From the NCBI GenBank assembly GCA_963565915.1, contig OY751486.1, positions 1-64,000 of the forward strand: a DNA stretch of 64,000 nt. The letters run 5' to 3'. A program made the position numbers and the translations under genes. This document shows positions 1 to 11,855 of this stretch, in pieces. The notes under the pieces are model-generated. The model was not told the DNA's origin. It saw only the letters and a list, made by a program, of their open reading frames with translations, and did not search any database. Position 1 is the stretch's first letter. Each line of letters opens with the position of its first letter. The DNA is from Entoloma clypeatum. Lineage: Eukaryota; Basidiomycota; Agaricomycetes; Agaricales; Entolomataceae.

Positions 1-180
1 AACCCCTAACCCTAACCCCTAACCCCTAACCCCTACCCCTAACCCCTAACCCCTAACCCCTAACCCCTAACCCCTAACCCTAACCCCTAACCCCTAACCC
101 TAACCCCTAACCCTAACCCCTAACCCCTAACCCCTAACCCCTAACCCCTAACCCCCTAACCCCTAACCCCCCTAACCCCC
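1..180. repeat. Telomere repeat array (left chromosome end)
   Basis: Uninterrupted tandem CCCCTAA units with interspersed CCCTAA units and a few expanded C-runs. The C-rich strand runs 5' to 3' from the window's first base, the orientation expected at a left chromosome end. The dominant unit read on the other strand is TTAGGGG with a minority of TTAGGG. The array decays into unique sequence near base 181. Confidence 0.97.
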
Positions 181-420
181 GAAATAGGATCCTGGACTTT
201 CCCCAAGTCCTATTGTCCATTCGGCACAGGCCCCCCAGTCGCTTCCTTCCCTCCATCGTCCTTGGCGTTGGAAATACTATACCCTAACCCCTAACCCCTG
301 TCCACATCGGCACACAGGCCCCTCAGTCGCACTCCTCCTCGCTGCGCTCGTCGTAGTGCTCCTCCCCTAACCCCTTAACCCCCTACTCCTAACCCCGAAC
401 CCCTAACCTAACCCTAACCG
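181..420. repeat. Telomere-proximal block with degenerate telomere units
   Basis: Mosaic of short unique pieces separated by telomere-like CCCCTAAC tracts (about 281-298 and 364-420). The piece at 181-265 recurs almost exactly at 1028-1110, and the piece at 300-372 recurs almost exactly at 9188-9262 beside an internal telomere-like tract. This suggests repeated breakage or recombination of the chromosome tip. Confidence 0.8.
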
Positions 421-1020
421 GTTAACGTTAGGATCGGTGGTGAGTCCGGCCTTTGCTAGACTCAACGATGGACGTGCGCCCAACCTTAGGGTTGGGTTGG
501 GATTGTGGGTTATCTCGCTCAGCTGGTGTCGGATCGGACATTCGACATGTCTAGCGATGAGATGATCTGCTTGTTCGCCCTTGCTTACTCCTACTCTGGT
601 GTCAACACATTGTGTCTGACGTTTTTTTCGTACGTTTCGTAAATAGCGTACTTAGGGTGTTGCCTGTAACTGTTCTTACGGTTCTTGGGTTCTGGTTAGT
701 TTACTTGTTGTATATCCTTCGGGATAGCTTTTCGTCTTCAAAGTTCTTGAGACTTTGATTTGGGAACGACTCGCTATTTCGGTTCACTGTGGTGCGCCTT
801 TCTGTCGGTTCGCTGATGGGGATTCCCCATAGCCTTGTCCTTGCAGGGTCCCTTCGGGACCCTGTTCGGTTCCGGGTTGTGGCGTACTTCCCTGTCACGC
901 CGCTGTCAGACTAGGCCCAAAAGTGAACAATAGGCAGAGTCAGCTGTCCCAGAGAACAATAGCGTTATTGTTCTCTGGAATGACTCAACGATTGCCGTAT
1001 TCGGACCTGATGAGGCCTTT
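421..1020. other. Subtelomeric sequence without recognisable gene
   Basis: About 600 bases of mixed-composition sequence between telomere-like tracts and the second copy of the 181-265 block. Short open frames on both strands have no recognisable domain or plausible exon structure. No rRNA or tRNA was recognised. Confidence 0.6.
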
Positions 1021-1027
1021 AAAGGCC

Positions 1028-1110
1028 GAAATAGGATCCTGGACTTTCCCCAAGTCCTATTGTCCACTCGGCACAGGCCCCACAGTCGCCCCCTTCCATA
1101 GTCCTTCTTT
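1028..1110. repeat. Second copy of telomere-proximal segment 181-265
   Basis: Starts GAAATAGGATCCTGG and follows the 181-265 sequence with a handful of substitutions. It shows that terminal sequence was duplicated inward by about 850 bp. Confidence 0.85.
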
Positions 1111-1214
1111 GCGAAGGAACTACTTCTTCCCTAACCCAAACGGAGGGCAGAGCGTAGGTGTCGAAGCAGCTACATGGCGAGAGGCGGGCTGTAGCGATTA
1201 AACGGCGTGTGCCT

Positions 1215-4200
1215 GTTTAAGGTCACCATGGGCTTCATCAGGGCCGTGCCGCTGCGGTGTGTCGTGAGCGGGCGTCAATAGTGGGAAGCGGGGCATGCGT
1301 ACTGAGTCTTGCTGGGCCTGGGATGTTGGAGGCGAGGGACTGGGACTCATGGTCCAGCCGTTTCTTCCCTTCGTCAACGAAGTGAGGTGGTGAGCCTCGT
1401 GGCGTAGCTGAGCCGCCTCGTCTCCTCATCGACGACCTGATGATGTAGCCTCTCGTGCCTTGCGGCGTAAGCTGTCAGGCAGGGTGTGGTAGGCATCGCA
1501 TTCCTCGTCTCGTATCGTCCATCTCGTCTCCTCAGTGTCGAGGTGGAATGGTGGGTCCGTGCGCGCATCGTCTCGTCGCGGACAAGATGAGGTGGGTTGG
1601 TGGGGGTGATGGGTTTCGTGTAGCCGTCTCAGTTCTTCGTCGACGACGAGGTGAGGTGGCGGGTCCCATGGCGCAACCGTCCCATCCCTTCGTCGACGAA
1701 ATGAGGTTGAGGGTCTCGTGGCGCAACCGTCTCATGTCTTCGTCGACGACGTGAGGTGGTGGGTCCCTTCTCCTCGTCGTCGACGAGGTGTTGGTCTCGC
1801 CGTGCAGGTGTCTCGTCTCAGTAGACGAGGAGGAGGGGTGATGGGTCCAGCCATGGTCCCTTCGTCGACAAGGTGGAGGTCCCAGTCGAATCTTCCTATT
1901 CGTGAAGGAATCGTCGTCGAGAAATGGAGACTTGCGAAAATCCCGGCATTTCGTCGTCGAAGGATGGTGTGGAGATGGCCGCCGATTGGAGTGGGAAATG
2001 GAAATGGCGTGGCGTGTGGTGGATGTGGGCGGAGTGGTGTAGAAACGGATATGTCGTCAGGAAAGGCAGAGCGGATGGGTGTGGAGGGGTGAATGGGCGA
2101 GTGGGTCATCGTCAACGGAAGGGGAGGTAGAACGACTATGGGTACGTGAGAGGGGGACGTTAGTGTACTGAATGTGGGGTTGAATGTGGGGTTGTACGCA
2201 CAATTGTGGCGTCGTCGACGAAGCGACGAGGCAGGCAGAGTGGCCGCGCAGATAGAGTAGCGCCTGGAGAGAACGGAGCGTCGACCAAGCATCCCGTCGT
2301 GGCTTGATGACCAGAGAGCGGGCGTCCAGAGGCAGATGACGACGGATCGATGTTTACTAGGGACTGTGGTGGATGTGGTGGTGGTACAGCCGTGGCGTCT
2401 CTCCCGACGCAGCCATGTCGCCCCTTCGTCGTGGACGTAGTGGCGAGTCTCGTGGTGTAGCCTTGCCATTGACCCCTCCGACGCACCTCCTTCTCTTCCC
2501 TTCTCACCTTCTAGCACCTCCAAGACTATTCTCTGTTGGGTGTCCCGGCGCATCCGTCCTGTTTCATCGTCGAAGGAGAGGGTGGAAGGCGTCTTGGCGC
2601 AACTGTCTCGTTTCGTGGTCGAAGGAGTGGCGGTGGGGCTCTCCTGGCAGCAATCGCATCTCGTTCCCTCGTCGAAGGAGTGGCATGATGGGCGCCCTGT
2701 GCGTCGTCCCCGTCCCTCGTCGACGGAGTATGACGGGAGGTGTCCTGATACAGTCGTCCCGTTCCCTCGTGGAAGAAGTGGGGTGAGTGGTCCTCGTCTC
2801 GTTCCCTCGCCGTAGAGTCGGATGGGAGCTGCCCTGGTGCGTCGTCTCGTTCCCTCATCGAAGGAGTGGCACGGGCGGCCTCCTGGCGCACGTGTCTCAT
2901 TTTCTCGTTGGAGAAGTGGCGTGGAGGGTGTCCTCGTGCAGCCGTCTCGTTCCCTTGTTGAAGGAGCGAGGCAGGTGGTCTCCTAAGCAGCCGTACCGTT
3001 TCGTCGTCGACCCAAAACATGGATGTGGTCGTACAGCATGTAGCGGTCTCGTCTTCTTGTCGACAAGGTGGGGTGCTGCCGGGTCGTCGCCAGCGTGGGC
3101 TGGTGGGAATGGTGGTGCAGCCCGTCATGTCGTCGTCGACGAAATGGAGTGGTGGGCGTCGTGGTGCAGCAGTCTCGTCTCCCCGCCGACGAGGTGAGGT
3201 ACTGCGTACTCGTAGTGCAGCCGTCGCGTCCTTTTCGTCGACGAGGTGGAGTGGTGGAGGGTGCAGCTGTCTCGTCTCGCACTGTCTCATCTCTTCGTCA
3301 ACGAGGTGGTGGTGCAGCCCATCTCGTCTCTTCGTCGACAAGGTCGAGTGGTCGTGGTTCAGCTGTCTTCTCTCGTGGTGCAGCTGTCTCGTCTCTTCGT
3401 CTTGAAGAGGCCGAAGAACTGGAGGGGCTTGGAGAGGATCATGGGGTACGCAGAGACTATGGTGCCCCAGAATGAAGGATCTTGATCTCGACCGTTGTAT
3501 GGTGGTAGTTGTCGCGTCGTGTGGGTCGTGCAGGTCTGTGGGAAATGACAAGGGTGGCGCTGCGCATCATCGCGTCCTTTTCGGCTTCAGAGGACCCGTC
3601 GTCGTCTTCACCATCCTGTTAAAACAATAGAATAGTGATTAGTATGTTGAAAACACCAGGGAAGGGGTCGCGAAATAGACTAACCATGGAGATGCCGTGG
3701 GAGATGCTGTCTCGCGTCGTCGGCGTCGTCGACGGTGGGAGGTGTGGTGCAGCCGCAATGTCTTGTGAAAGGTCTCGTGGTGCAGGTGGTACCAGTCGTC
3801 TCGTGTCGTCGTCGACGTGTGGTGGGAGGGGGTGATGCCAATGCGCAAGACAGGGAGTGCTGGTGCGGTCCCGTTAAGTGGGCGTCAAGGCTGGGAGACG
3901 CGGGGTACTTACCTCGGCCATGCACGCGTGGGCGTCTGGTGTAGCTGCATACTAGCCGTCCCATTCCGTCGTTGAAAGAGGGAGCCGGGGAGTTGGTGCA
4001 GCCGCGTCCGTCGTCGAAGCAGGGATGTGGGGAGTTTGGTGCAGCCACGTCCGTCGAAAGAGAGGTTGGGGCATCCTGGGGCAGTCATCCTGCTCCGTCG
4101 AAGGAAGGTGTCGTGGAAGGACGGAGGTTGGCGGGGAGAGTCGTCAAGAGGGAGGTTCGGGGGATCCTGGGGCAGCCGTCGCGTTCCGTCGTCGAAGGAT

Positions 4201-4250
4201 GGAGGTGGGGAGGTGTCGCCGAAAGAGAGAGGTTGGAGGGCCGACCTAGA
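1215..4250 (+). repeat. GTCGAC-palindrome degenerate repeat field, left arm
   Basis: About 3 kb of degenerate tandem repeats. A recurring module on the + strand contains CAGCCGTCTCGT, then CTTCGTCGACGA-type palindromes, then AGGTGGTGGG-like sequence, at roughly 40-60 bp spacing. Palindromic cores such as TTCGTCGACGAA or GTCGTCGACGAC are the conserved part, and the spacers drift. Long open frames occur on both strands in all phases, as expected of GC-rich repeats, and none resembles a protein. The same module appears on the opposite strand in 5640-8880. Confidence 0.8.
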
Positions 4251-4261
4251 TAATGATATCA

Positions 4262-4735
4262 TCTACTAGGGACTACTCCCCAGTAGATGGCGACGAGAGG
4301 AGGGAGCCAGGGCTTACCACAGAGGACGATTGCACGGAACTTGCTTCCGTGCAATCGAAAGTGAAAGATAGACACTGCACGAGGCTGGTCCTCGTGCAGT
4401 GTGTCGTCGTCGACGAAGATTCGCGGCCGTGGGAAGTAAACGACACACAGCTGTGCACAGCCAGCGCACAGCCGCCAGTGCACAGCCAGCGCACAGCCGC
4501 CAGTGCACAGCCAGTGCACAGCCCCACGGAACCGCATTCGTCACCGACGAATGCAGACTGTGGGAAGCTCCACGCACCCGGGTGTAACAAAGTTGCCGGT
4601 GGGAGCTTTCCCACAGTCCGCATTCGTCCACGACGAACTTATCTCTGCACGATCTTGCTCGTGCAGCCACTCTCCTTCCTCTCTCCCCTCGTCGCGCCCG
4701 AGGGACGTTCTGTCGGGGAGTAGTCCCTGGCATCG
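4262..4735. repeat. Hairpin-rich foldback unit with GGGACTACTCCCC ends
   Basis: The unit starts with GGGACTACTCCCC (4268-4280) and ends with the inverse GGGGAGTAGTCCC (4716-4728), giving 13-bp terminal inverted repeats. Internally there are several hairpins: 4327-4350 (GATTGCACGGAA stem), 4371-4402 (GACACTGCACGAG stem) and a large one at 4535-4640 with a stem of about 25 bp. A 13/26-bp tandem run rich in CAGTGCACAGC lies at 4446-4524. The right end recurs at 7945-7985 and 43424-43462. It may be a nonautonomous foldback element or a structural subtelomeric block. Confidence 0.6.
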
Positions 4736-4739
4736 CGGC

Positions 4740-5515
4740 CCTCGTCTCTCGTCCCTCCTCGGTCGCCTCAAGCTGCCTACGGCAGCCTCTCGTCCCCTAC
4801 GGCCTCCTGGAGTGCCCAACCACTGCCTCTAGCCCCCAACGGCTGCCTCTCGTCCTCTACGGCCTCCTGGCGTGCCCAATGACCGCCTCTCTCCCCCCAC
4901 GGCCGTCTCTCGCCCCGTACGGCCGTCTCTCGTCGCCAACGGCTGCCTCTCGCCCCCTACGGCCTCCTGGCGTGCCCAACGACCCCTTCTCGCCCCCAAC
5001 GGCTGCCTCTCGTCCCCTACGGCCTCCTGGCGTGCCCAACGACCCCTTCTCGCCCCCAACGGCCGTCTCTCGTCGCCAACGGCTCCCTGTCGCGCCCAAT
5101 GCCTGTTTCCCGCCGCCTACGGCTGCCTCTCGTCCCCTACGGCCTCCTGGCGTGCCCAACGACCCCTTCTCGCCCCCAACGGCCGTCTCTCGTCACCAAC
5201 GGCTCCCTGTCGCGCCCAATGCCCGTTTCCCGCCCCAACGACCCCTTCTCGTCGCCAACGGCTGCCTCTCGTCCCCTACGGCCTCCTGGCGTGCCCAATG
5301 ACCGCCTCTCTCCCCCCACGGCCGTCCCTCGTCGCCAACGGCTACCTCTCGTCCCCTACGGCCTCCTGGCGTGCCCAACGACACCTTCTCGCCCCCAACG
5401 GCCGTCTCTCGTCGCCAACGGCTCCCTGTCGCGCCCAATGCCCGTTTCTCGCCCCGTACAAATGCCTCTCGTCCCCTACGGCCTCCTGGCGTAGCAAGCG
5501 CCCGTCCACGGTCCA
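4740..5515. repeat. 60-bp minisatellite
   Basis: Tandem repeat with a 60-bp consensus containing CGTCCCCTACGGCCTCCTGG, CGTGCCCAACGACC and CGCCCCCAACGG. Around a dozen full or partial units are visible, some with internal expansions of the CCAACGGC part. 60 is a multiple of three, so long open frames appear on both strands without coding meaning. Confidence 0.9.
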
Positions 5516-5639
5516 GGTAAGCACCACACGTCCATCAGCCTTGACGCTCGCTAACGACCCACACCAGTCCTCACCACCCTCCCACGGTCTCTCTCGCCCA
5601 TCTGCACCTACCACGTCCCGTTCTGACGGCTCGCGCCCG

Positions 5640-8600
5640 CCCTTCACACTGGGTGACAAGACAGCTGTCGACGAAGCGACAAGGCAGGACCAGGGGACCA
5701 GGGGCGAGAGGACCACCAGACGTCCTACCCTCTCTGCCTCGACGAAGGGAGAGGCTGCATCACCACCACACCCCCCATCATCTTACCTGGTCGACAAAGG
5801 GGCGATACGGCTGCGCCACAGGGGAACCACTACCCTGCATCGTCGACGAGGCGAGACAGCTGCGCCACAGGGGAACCACTACCCTGCATCGTCGACGAGG
5901 CGAGACAGCTGCGCCACGAGGTAGCCACCGACCTGCACACACTTCCTTCGGAGACGGAGCTTCCGATTCCATCCTCCGTCTCTTCCCATTGCCAACAACC
6001 CACTCCTGGCTCTAGCCTCTGCCGACCCCGTGTCGTCGCGAAGACCCTGAATCCCTGCCCCTCACTTCCCTCAGCGTAAACAGGTGCTCGAAGGCCAGGA
6101 GGGAACTGACGGCCGCGTCACCAGATCCACGAGCACTTACCACACCACGCCTGACGGCTTACACCGCAAGGGACGAGACAGCTGCACCAGGAGCTCACGC
6201 TGTCGCGCCACGAGACGCACCACTCCATCTCGTCGACGAAGGGGCAACACAGCTGCAACACGAGACCAATCCCTCCACCTCATCGACGGAGGGGCGAGAC
6301 GGCTACACGACGAGACCCACCACATCGTCCACGACGGGGGAATGACAGGGCTGGGGCACCAGAATCACCAATACGTCCACGACGAAGGGGTTAGAGACGC
6401 CACGGCTGTACCACCGCCACCACATCCACGTCGTCGACGAGGACATGGGTGCCACCTCTGCTGCTGCTGCTCTCACACTTCGTCGTCGACGTAATTTTTA
6501 CGTCTGTGGCTGCTGCTCATGCTTTCACCCCACTTCGTCAACGACGAAGCTTTTTCGTCTGCTGCTGCTGCTCTCACACTTCGTCGTCGACGTAATTTTT
6601 ACGTCTGTGGCTGCTGCTCATGCTTTCACCCCACTTCGTCAACGACGAAGCTTTTTCGTCTGCTGCTGCTGCTCTCACACTTCGTCGACGACGGATTTTT
6701 TTTGTCTGCTACTGCTGCTGTCACTCACACGTCGTCGTCGACGAATTATTTTCGTCTGCTGCTGCTGCTCTCACTGGGGTGTCGACGACAATGACTTTTT
6801 TTTTTCTGTTGCTGCTGCTCTCACTCACATGTCGTCGACGACGACATTTTTACGTTTCCTACTGGAGGTACCACTTTGTCGGCGACGAATAATTCTTGAT
6901 TCACACAACTGTATCCTGGGCAGCATTTCGTCGGCGACGAAACATTTTTTACTTGCGCATCTGTGCTCTGGGTATTGTATACTCGGGCACATGTGTCCTG
7001 GATGCCAGTTCGTCGGCGACGCAAGATTCTTTACTTGCGCACCTGTCTGCTTTGTATCAATTTGTCGGCGATGAATCATTTACTTGTGCACCTGTGTCCT
7101 GGGTACATTTCGTCGCCGACGAATGATTTTTTTTTACTTACACACCTGTGCCCTGGGCAACACTTCGTCGGAGACAAAAGATTCTTGACTCATGCACCTG
7201 GGGCACCCACCACTACACTCCGTGCCCTCACCACCACTCCGTCGATGACTGCTCACCCCAGCAACCACTTCAACCAACCACACTTTGTCGACGAGCGGAT
7301 GGTTGCGCCATGGACACGGCTGCACGACGAGACCCACCGCATATCGTCGTCGACGAAGGGGCGAGAGACACCACAGCTGTACCAGAGACTCATGACACGA
7401 CTCCGTTAACGAAGGAGTGACACGGCTGCAGCAGGGGACTCACCACACCACTCCGTCAACAACGAAACGACGCAGCTGGACTGAGAGGGCCACCACACCA
7501 CACTCCGTTGACGAAGGAGCAATGCAGCTGGACGAGGACGACCACTTCACGACTCCTTCGACGAAGGAGTGACGGAGCTGTGCAGGTGAGTAACCAATGA
7601 CCACACCACTCCGTCGACGAAGGAGTGACACGGCTGGCAGGGGACTCACCACACCACTCCGTCTACGACGAAACAACGCAGCTGGACCGAGTGGCCCACC
7701 ACGCCACACTCCGTTGACGAAGGAGCAATGCAGCTGGAACAGGACGACCACACCACTCCGTCGACGAAGGAGTGACACGGCTGCCACAGGGGACTCACCA
7801 CACCACTCCGTCGACGACGAAACGACGCAGCTGGACCAGGACGACCACACCACTCCGTCGACGACGAAACGATGCAGCTGGACTGAGAGGCCCACCACAC
7901 CACACTCCGTTGACGAAGGAGAAATGCAGCTCATTCTCTCCCCCCCTCGCGGGCGAGGGACGTTCTGCCGGGGAGTAGTCCCTGGCACTATGTCTCTCAT
8001 CCAATTCCACTTGTCTTACACTTCGTTGGCGACAAATTGTTTTGTCCACTGCTGCTGCTCTCACACTTCATTGACGATGACATAATTTTAATTTTACGGC
8101 TGCTGCTGCTGCTGGTGTTGTTACTCACACGTCGTCGACGACAACGTCATTCTACGTAGGGTGCTGCTACAGCTCTCACTCACACTTCGTCGTCGTCGAA
8201 TTTTCTGCTGCTGCTGCTTCACTCACATGTGTCGTCGACGACGAATTTTTACGTAGGGTGCTGCTGCAGCTCTCACTCACACTTCGTCGACGACGAATCT
8301 TTTACGTAGGCTGCTGCTGCTCTCACACACGTTGTCATTGATGACATCATTTTTACGTAGGCTGCTGCTGCTGCTCTCACTCACACTTCGTCGTCGACGA
8401 ATGTGCTGCTGCTGCTGCTTACTCACACACCACGACGCTGCTCCGTCGACGACGAACAGACAGAGCTGCAACAGGAGGCCCACCACACCACTTCGTCGAC
8501 GAAGGGGCAATGCAGTTGTACCAGGGGATGCACGACACCACGGACACAGCGGCACCAGGCGAGAACCACCACACCACTCCTTCAACGTCCGTCAACGAAG

Positions 8601-8880
8601 GAGCATTGCAACTGCATCATGAGCCGCATGACACTACTCCATCGATGAAGGGGTGTTATGGCTGCAGCTCGAGACTCACGACACCACTCTGTCAATGAAA
8701 GAGCAACGCAGCTGCAGCAGGATATCCTCCACACCATTCCATTGATGACGAGACAATGCAGCTGCAGCAGGTGACTCTCCACACCACTCCGTCGATGAAG
8801 GAGCGACACACCTGCACCAGGAGACTCATCACACCCTCCGTCGATGAAGATAGCCATCCCACACCATCTTCGTGCAGTTC
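5640..8880 (-). repeat. GTCGAC-palindrome degenerate repeat field, right arm
   Basis: The same family as 1215-4250 but read as its reverse complement, with CACCACACCACTCCGTCGAC, GAAGGAGTGACACGGCTGCA and GGGGACTCACC modules of about 50 bp. Subfields differ. 6463-6665 carries a nearly perfect 101-bp duplication rich in GCTGCTGCTG; 6870-7190 has units of about 60 bp centred on TTCGTCGGCGACGAA; 7990-8440 is CTGCTGCTG-rich. The GGGGAGTAGTCCC segment interrupts at 7945-7985. No gene is recognisable. Confidence 0.8.
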
Positions 8881-8969
8881 CACCACCATTCTGTCCACAA
8901 TGAGTATTCAGTAGATACGAATTTTCTCTGCTCCTGTTAACAAGCACCCCAGTCTGTAACTCAGGTGCA

Positions 8970-9125
8970 TTCCTTAGCCCATCTGTAGCCACACTCTAGT
9001 CATATCCTGCCACCCACCCTAGCTGTACCCTAGTCATATTCTGTCATCCACCCTAGCCATGCCCTAGTCCACACCCTAGTCATACCCTGCCACCCACCCT
9101 AGCTGTACCCTAGTCAAAAAAATTT
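8970..9125. repeat. CCCTAGTCATA short tandem repeats
   Basis: Several imperfect copies of a 30-45 bp unit containing CACCCTAGCTGTACCCTAGTC. The ACCCTAG core differs from the telomere unit by one base and may be a degraded telomere-like sequence. Confidence 0.7.
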
Positions 9126-9159
9126 TGTACCCTACCCTAATTCCAAATCAATTCTTCTA

Positions 9160-9270
9160 GATAACCCCTAACCCCTAACCCCTAACCCTACATCGGCACA
9201 CAGGCCCCTCAGTCGCACTCCTCCTCGCTGCGCTCGTCGTAGTGCTCCTCCCCTAACCCCTAACCCTCGC
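9160..9270. repeat. Internal telomere-like tract with copied terminal block
   Basis: CCCCTAACCCC units (9165-9187), then a copy of terminal segment 300-372, then more CCCCTAACCCC units. The order matches the chromosome tip, so this looks like an older chromosome end now buried internally. Confidence 0.85.
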
Positions 9271-11855
9271 ATCAAAATTGCGAGCAAAATGATACCAGAC
9301 ACATGTGACACCACCAGAATGTTTGGATTTGTTGACAAAATCCAGGGCCATCAAACTCGTGTTACAATTGCGAGCAGAATGATACTATACATGTGTGACA
9401 ACAGCAGAATGTTTGGATTTGTTTACAAATTCCAGGGCCATCAAAACAGCACTCAAATTGCAAGCAGAATGATACTATACGAGGCAATAATGATCCCAGC
9501 CCAACCAGTTAACAGCAGACACTAACACCAAACTCTAACATGTGACATGTGACACGTATTTTGATCTGTTTGTTTGGTTATGTATTGAATTTACTCAGCA
9601 AGGGATCTGGGATATCTGGGAGTATTGCAGATAGTATATACACAGTCTAAGCACCCTGTACCCCGTACTCTGCACCCTGCATCCAAACAAGCACCCAGGT
9701 GCAAAAGGTACAAAAGGTACAAGAATTCCCATATATAGCCAGAGGAAAGACTTGGATCTGACCTTTATATATGTAGGTACAAAAGGTACAAGAATTCCCA
9801 TATATAGCCAGAGGAAAGACTTGGATCTGACCTTTATATATGTAGGTACAAAAGGTACAAGAATTCCCATATATAGCCAGAGGAAAGACTTGGATCTGAC
9901 CTTTATATATGTAGGTGAGCAGAGGGTATAAACAGATACAGCAGGTACGGACAGCAGGTACGGACAGCAGGTACAGCAGGTATATACCTGAGGTATATAC
10001 CTTATATCTGAGGTATATACCTTATATTCATATCCTGAAACTAAACATCTGATTCAAACAGCATACTGATAGGGGATTGTTTGGTATTGTTTATAAATTC
10101 CAGCGCCATCAAACTCACATCAAAATTGCGAGCAGAATGATACCAGACACATGTGACAACACCAGAATGTTTGGATTTGTTGACAAAATCCAGGACCATC
10201 AAACTCGTGTTACAATTGCGAGCAGAATGATACTATACATGTGTGACAACAGCAGAATGTTTGGATTTGTTTACAAATTCCAGGGCCATCAAAACAGCAC
10301 TCAAATTGCAAGCAGAATGATACTATACGAGGCAATAATGATCCCAGCCCAACCAGTTAACAGCAGACACTAACACCAAACTCTAACATGTGACATGTGA
10401 CACGTATTTTGATCTGTTTGTTTGGTTATGTATTGAATTTACTCAGCAAGGGATCTGGAATATGTGGGATACACAGGTGAGCCAAGGTGAGAGGGAAGGT
10501 GAGCAGAGGGTATAAACAGATACAGCAGGTACGGACAGCAGGTACGGACAGCAGGTACAGCAGGTATATACCTGAGGTATATACCTTATATCTGAGGTAT
10601 ATACCTTATATTCATATCCTGAAACTAAACATCTGATTCAAACAGCATACTGATAGGGGATTGTTTGGTATTGTTTATAAATTCCAGCGCCATCAAACTC
10701 ACATCAAAATTGCGAGCAGAATGATACCAGACACATGTGACAACACCAGAATGTTTGGATTTGTTGACAAAATCCAGGACCATCAAACTCGTGTTACAAT
10801 TGCGAGCAGAATGATACTATACATGTGTGACAACAGCAGAATGTTTGGATTTGTTTACAAATTCCAGGGCCATCAAAACAGCACTCAAATTGCAAGCAGA
10901 ATGATACTATACGAGGCAATAATGATCCCAGCCCAACCAGTTAACAGCAGACACTAACACCAAACTCTAACATGTGACATGTGACACGTATTTTGATCTG
11001 TTTGTTTGGTTATGTATTGAATTTACTCAGCAAGGGATCTGGAATATGTGGGATACACAGGTGAGCCAAGGTGAGAGGGAAGGTGAGCAGAGGGTATAAA
11101 CAGATACAGCAGGTACGGACAGCAGGTACGGACAGCAGGTACAGCAGGTATATACCTGAGGTATATACCTTATATCTGAGGTATATACCTTATATTCATA
11201 TCCTGAAACTAAACATCTGATTCAAACAGCATACTGATAGGTACAAGAATTCCCATATATAGCCAGAGGAAAGACTTGGATCTGACCTTTATATATGTAG
11301 GGAATTGTTTGGTATTGTTTATAAATTCCAGCGCCATCAAACTCGCATCAAAATTGCGAGCAAAATGATACCAGACACATGTGACACCACCAGAATGTTT
11401 GGATTTGTTGACAAAATCCAGGGCCATCAAACTCGTGTTACAATTGCGAGCAGAATGATACTATACATGTGTGACAACAGCAGAATGTTTGGATTTGTTT
11501 ACAAATTCCAGGGCCATCAAAACAGCACTCAAATTGCAAGCAGAATGATACTATACGAGGCAATAATGATCCCAGCCCAACCAGTTAACAGCAGACACTA
11601 ACACCAAACTCTAACATGTGACATGTGACACGTATTTTGATCTGTTTGTTTGGTTATGTATTGAATTTACTCAGCAAGGGATCTGGGATATCTGGGAGTA
11701 TTGCAGATAGTATATACACAGTCTAAGCACCCTGTACCCCGTACTCTGCACCCTGCATCCAAACAAGCACCCAGGTGCAAAAGGTACAAAAGGTACAAGA
11801 ATTCCCATATATAGCCAGAGGAAAGACTTGGATCTGACCTTTATATATGTAGGTA
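9266..11855 (+). repeat. 90-bp satellite in 584-644 bp higher-order units
   Basis: Four higher-order copies, with equivalent points at 9525, 10373, 10957 and 11601 (spacings 848, 584 and 644 bp). Each contains about three 90-bp units (AGAATGTTTGGATTTGTTGA start) followed by an AT-rich spacer with AGGTATATACCT palindromes and GGTACGGACAGCA repeats. Copies 2 and 3 are virtually identical over their 98-codon frame. Because 90 bp is 30 codons, each copy reads as an open frame of 30-residue repeats on the + strand. No splice structure or known domain supports a real protein. Confidence 0.85.
9705..9915. repeat. 69-bp tandem array
   Basis: Three nearly identical 69-bp units containing AAGAATTCCCATATATAGCC and ending TTTATATATGTA. 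Single copies recur at about 11239-11300 and 11790-11853. This insertion accounts for the different higher-order spacings of the surrounding satellite. Confidence 0.9.

Noticed and set aside
1732..3551. Long minus-strand open frames (273 and 341 codons)
   Set aside because: They lie in GC-rich degenerate repeats, have equally long frames on the other strand, extreme composition (Arg, Pro, Ser, Thr, His) and no domain.
4829..5924. 350-codon + strand frame and its antisense partners over the 60-bp repeat
   Set aside because: The unit length is a multiple of three, so open frames follow automatically; no start context, intron or domain.
6445..8450. CTG-rich, regularly spaced palindromes as a CRISPR-like array
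   Set aside because: Eukaryotic subtelomere; repeats are degenerate, spacers are themselves repeats, and no cas genes are present.
10077..11601. Repeated 98-codon frames as a gene family
   Set aside because: Better explained as a 90-bp satellite; kept only as a low-priority finding.
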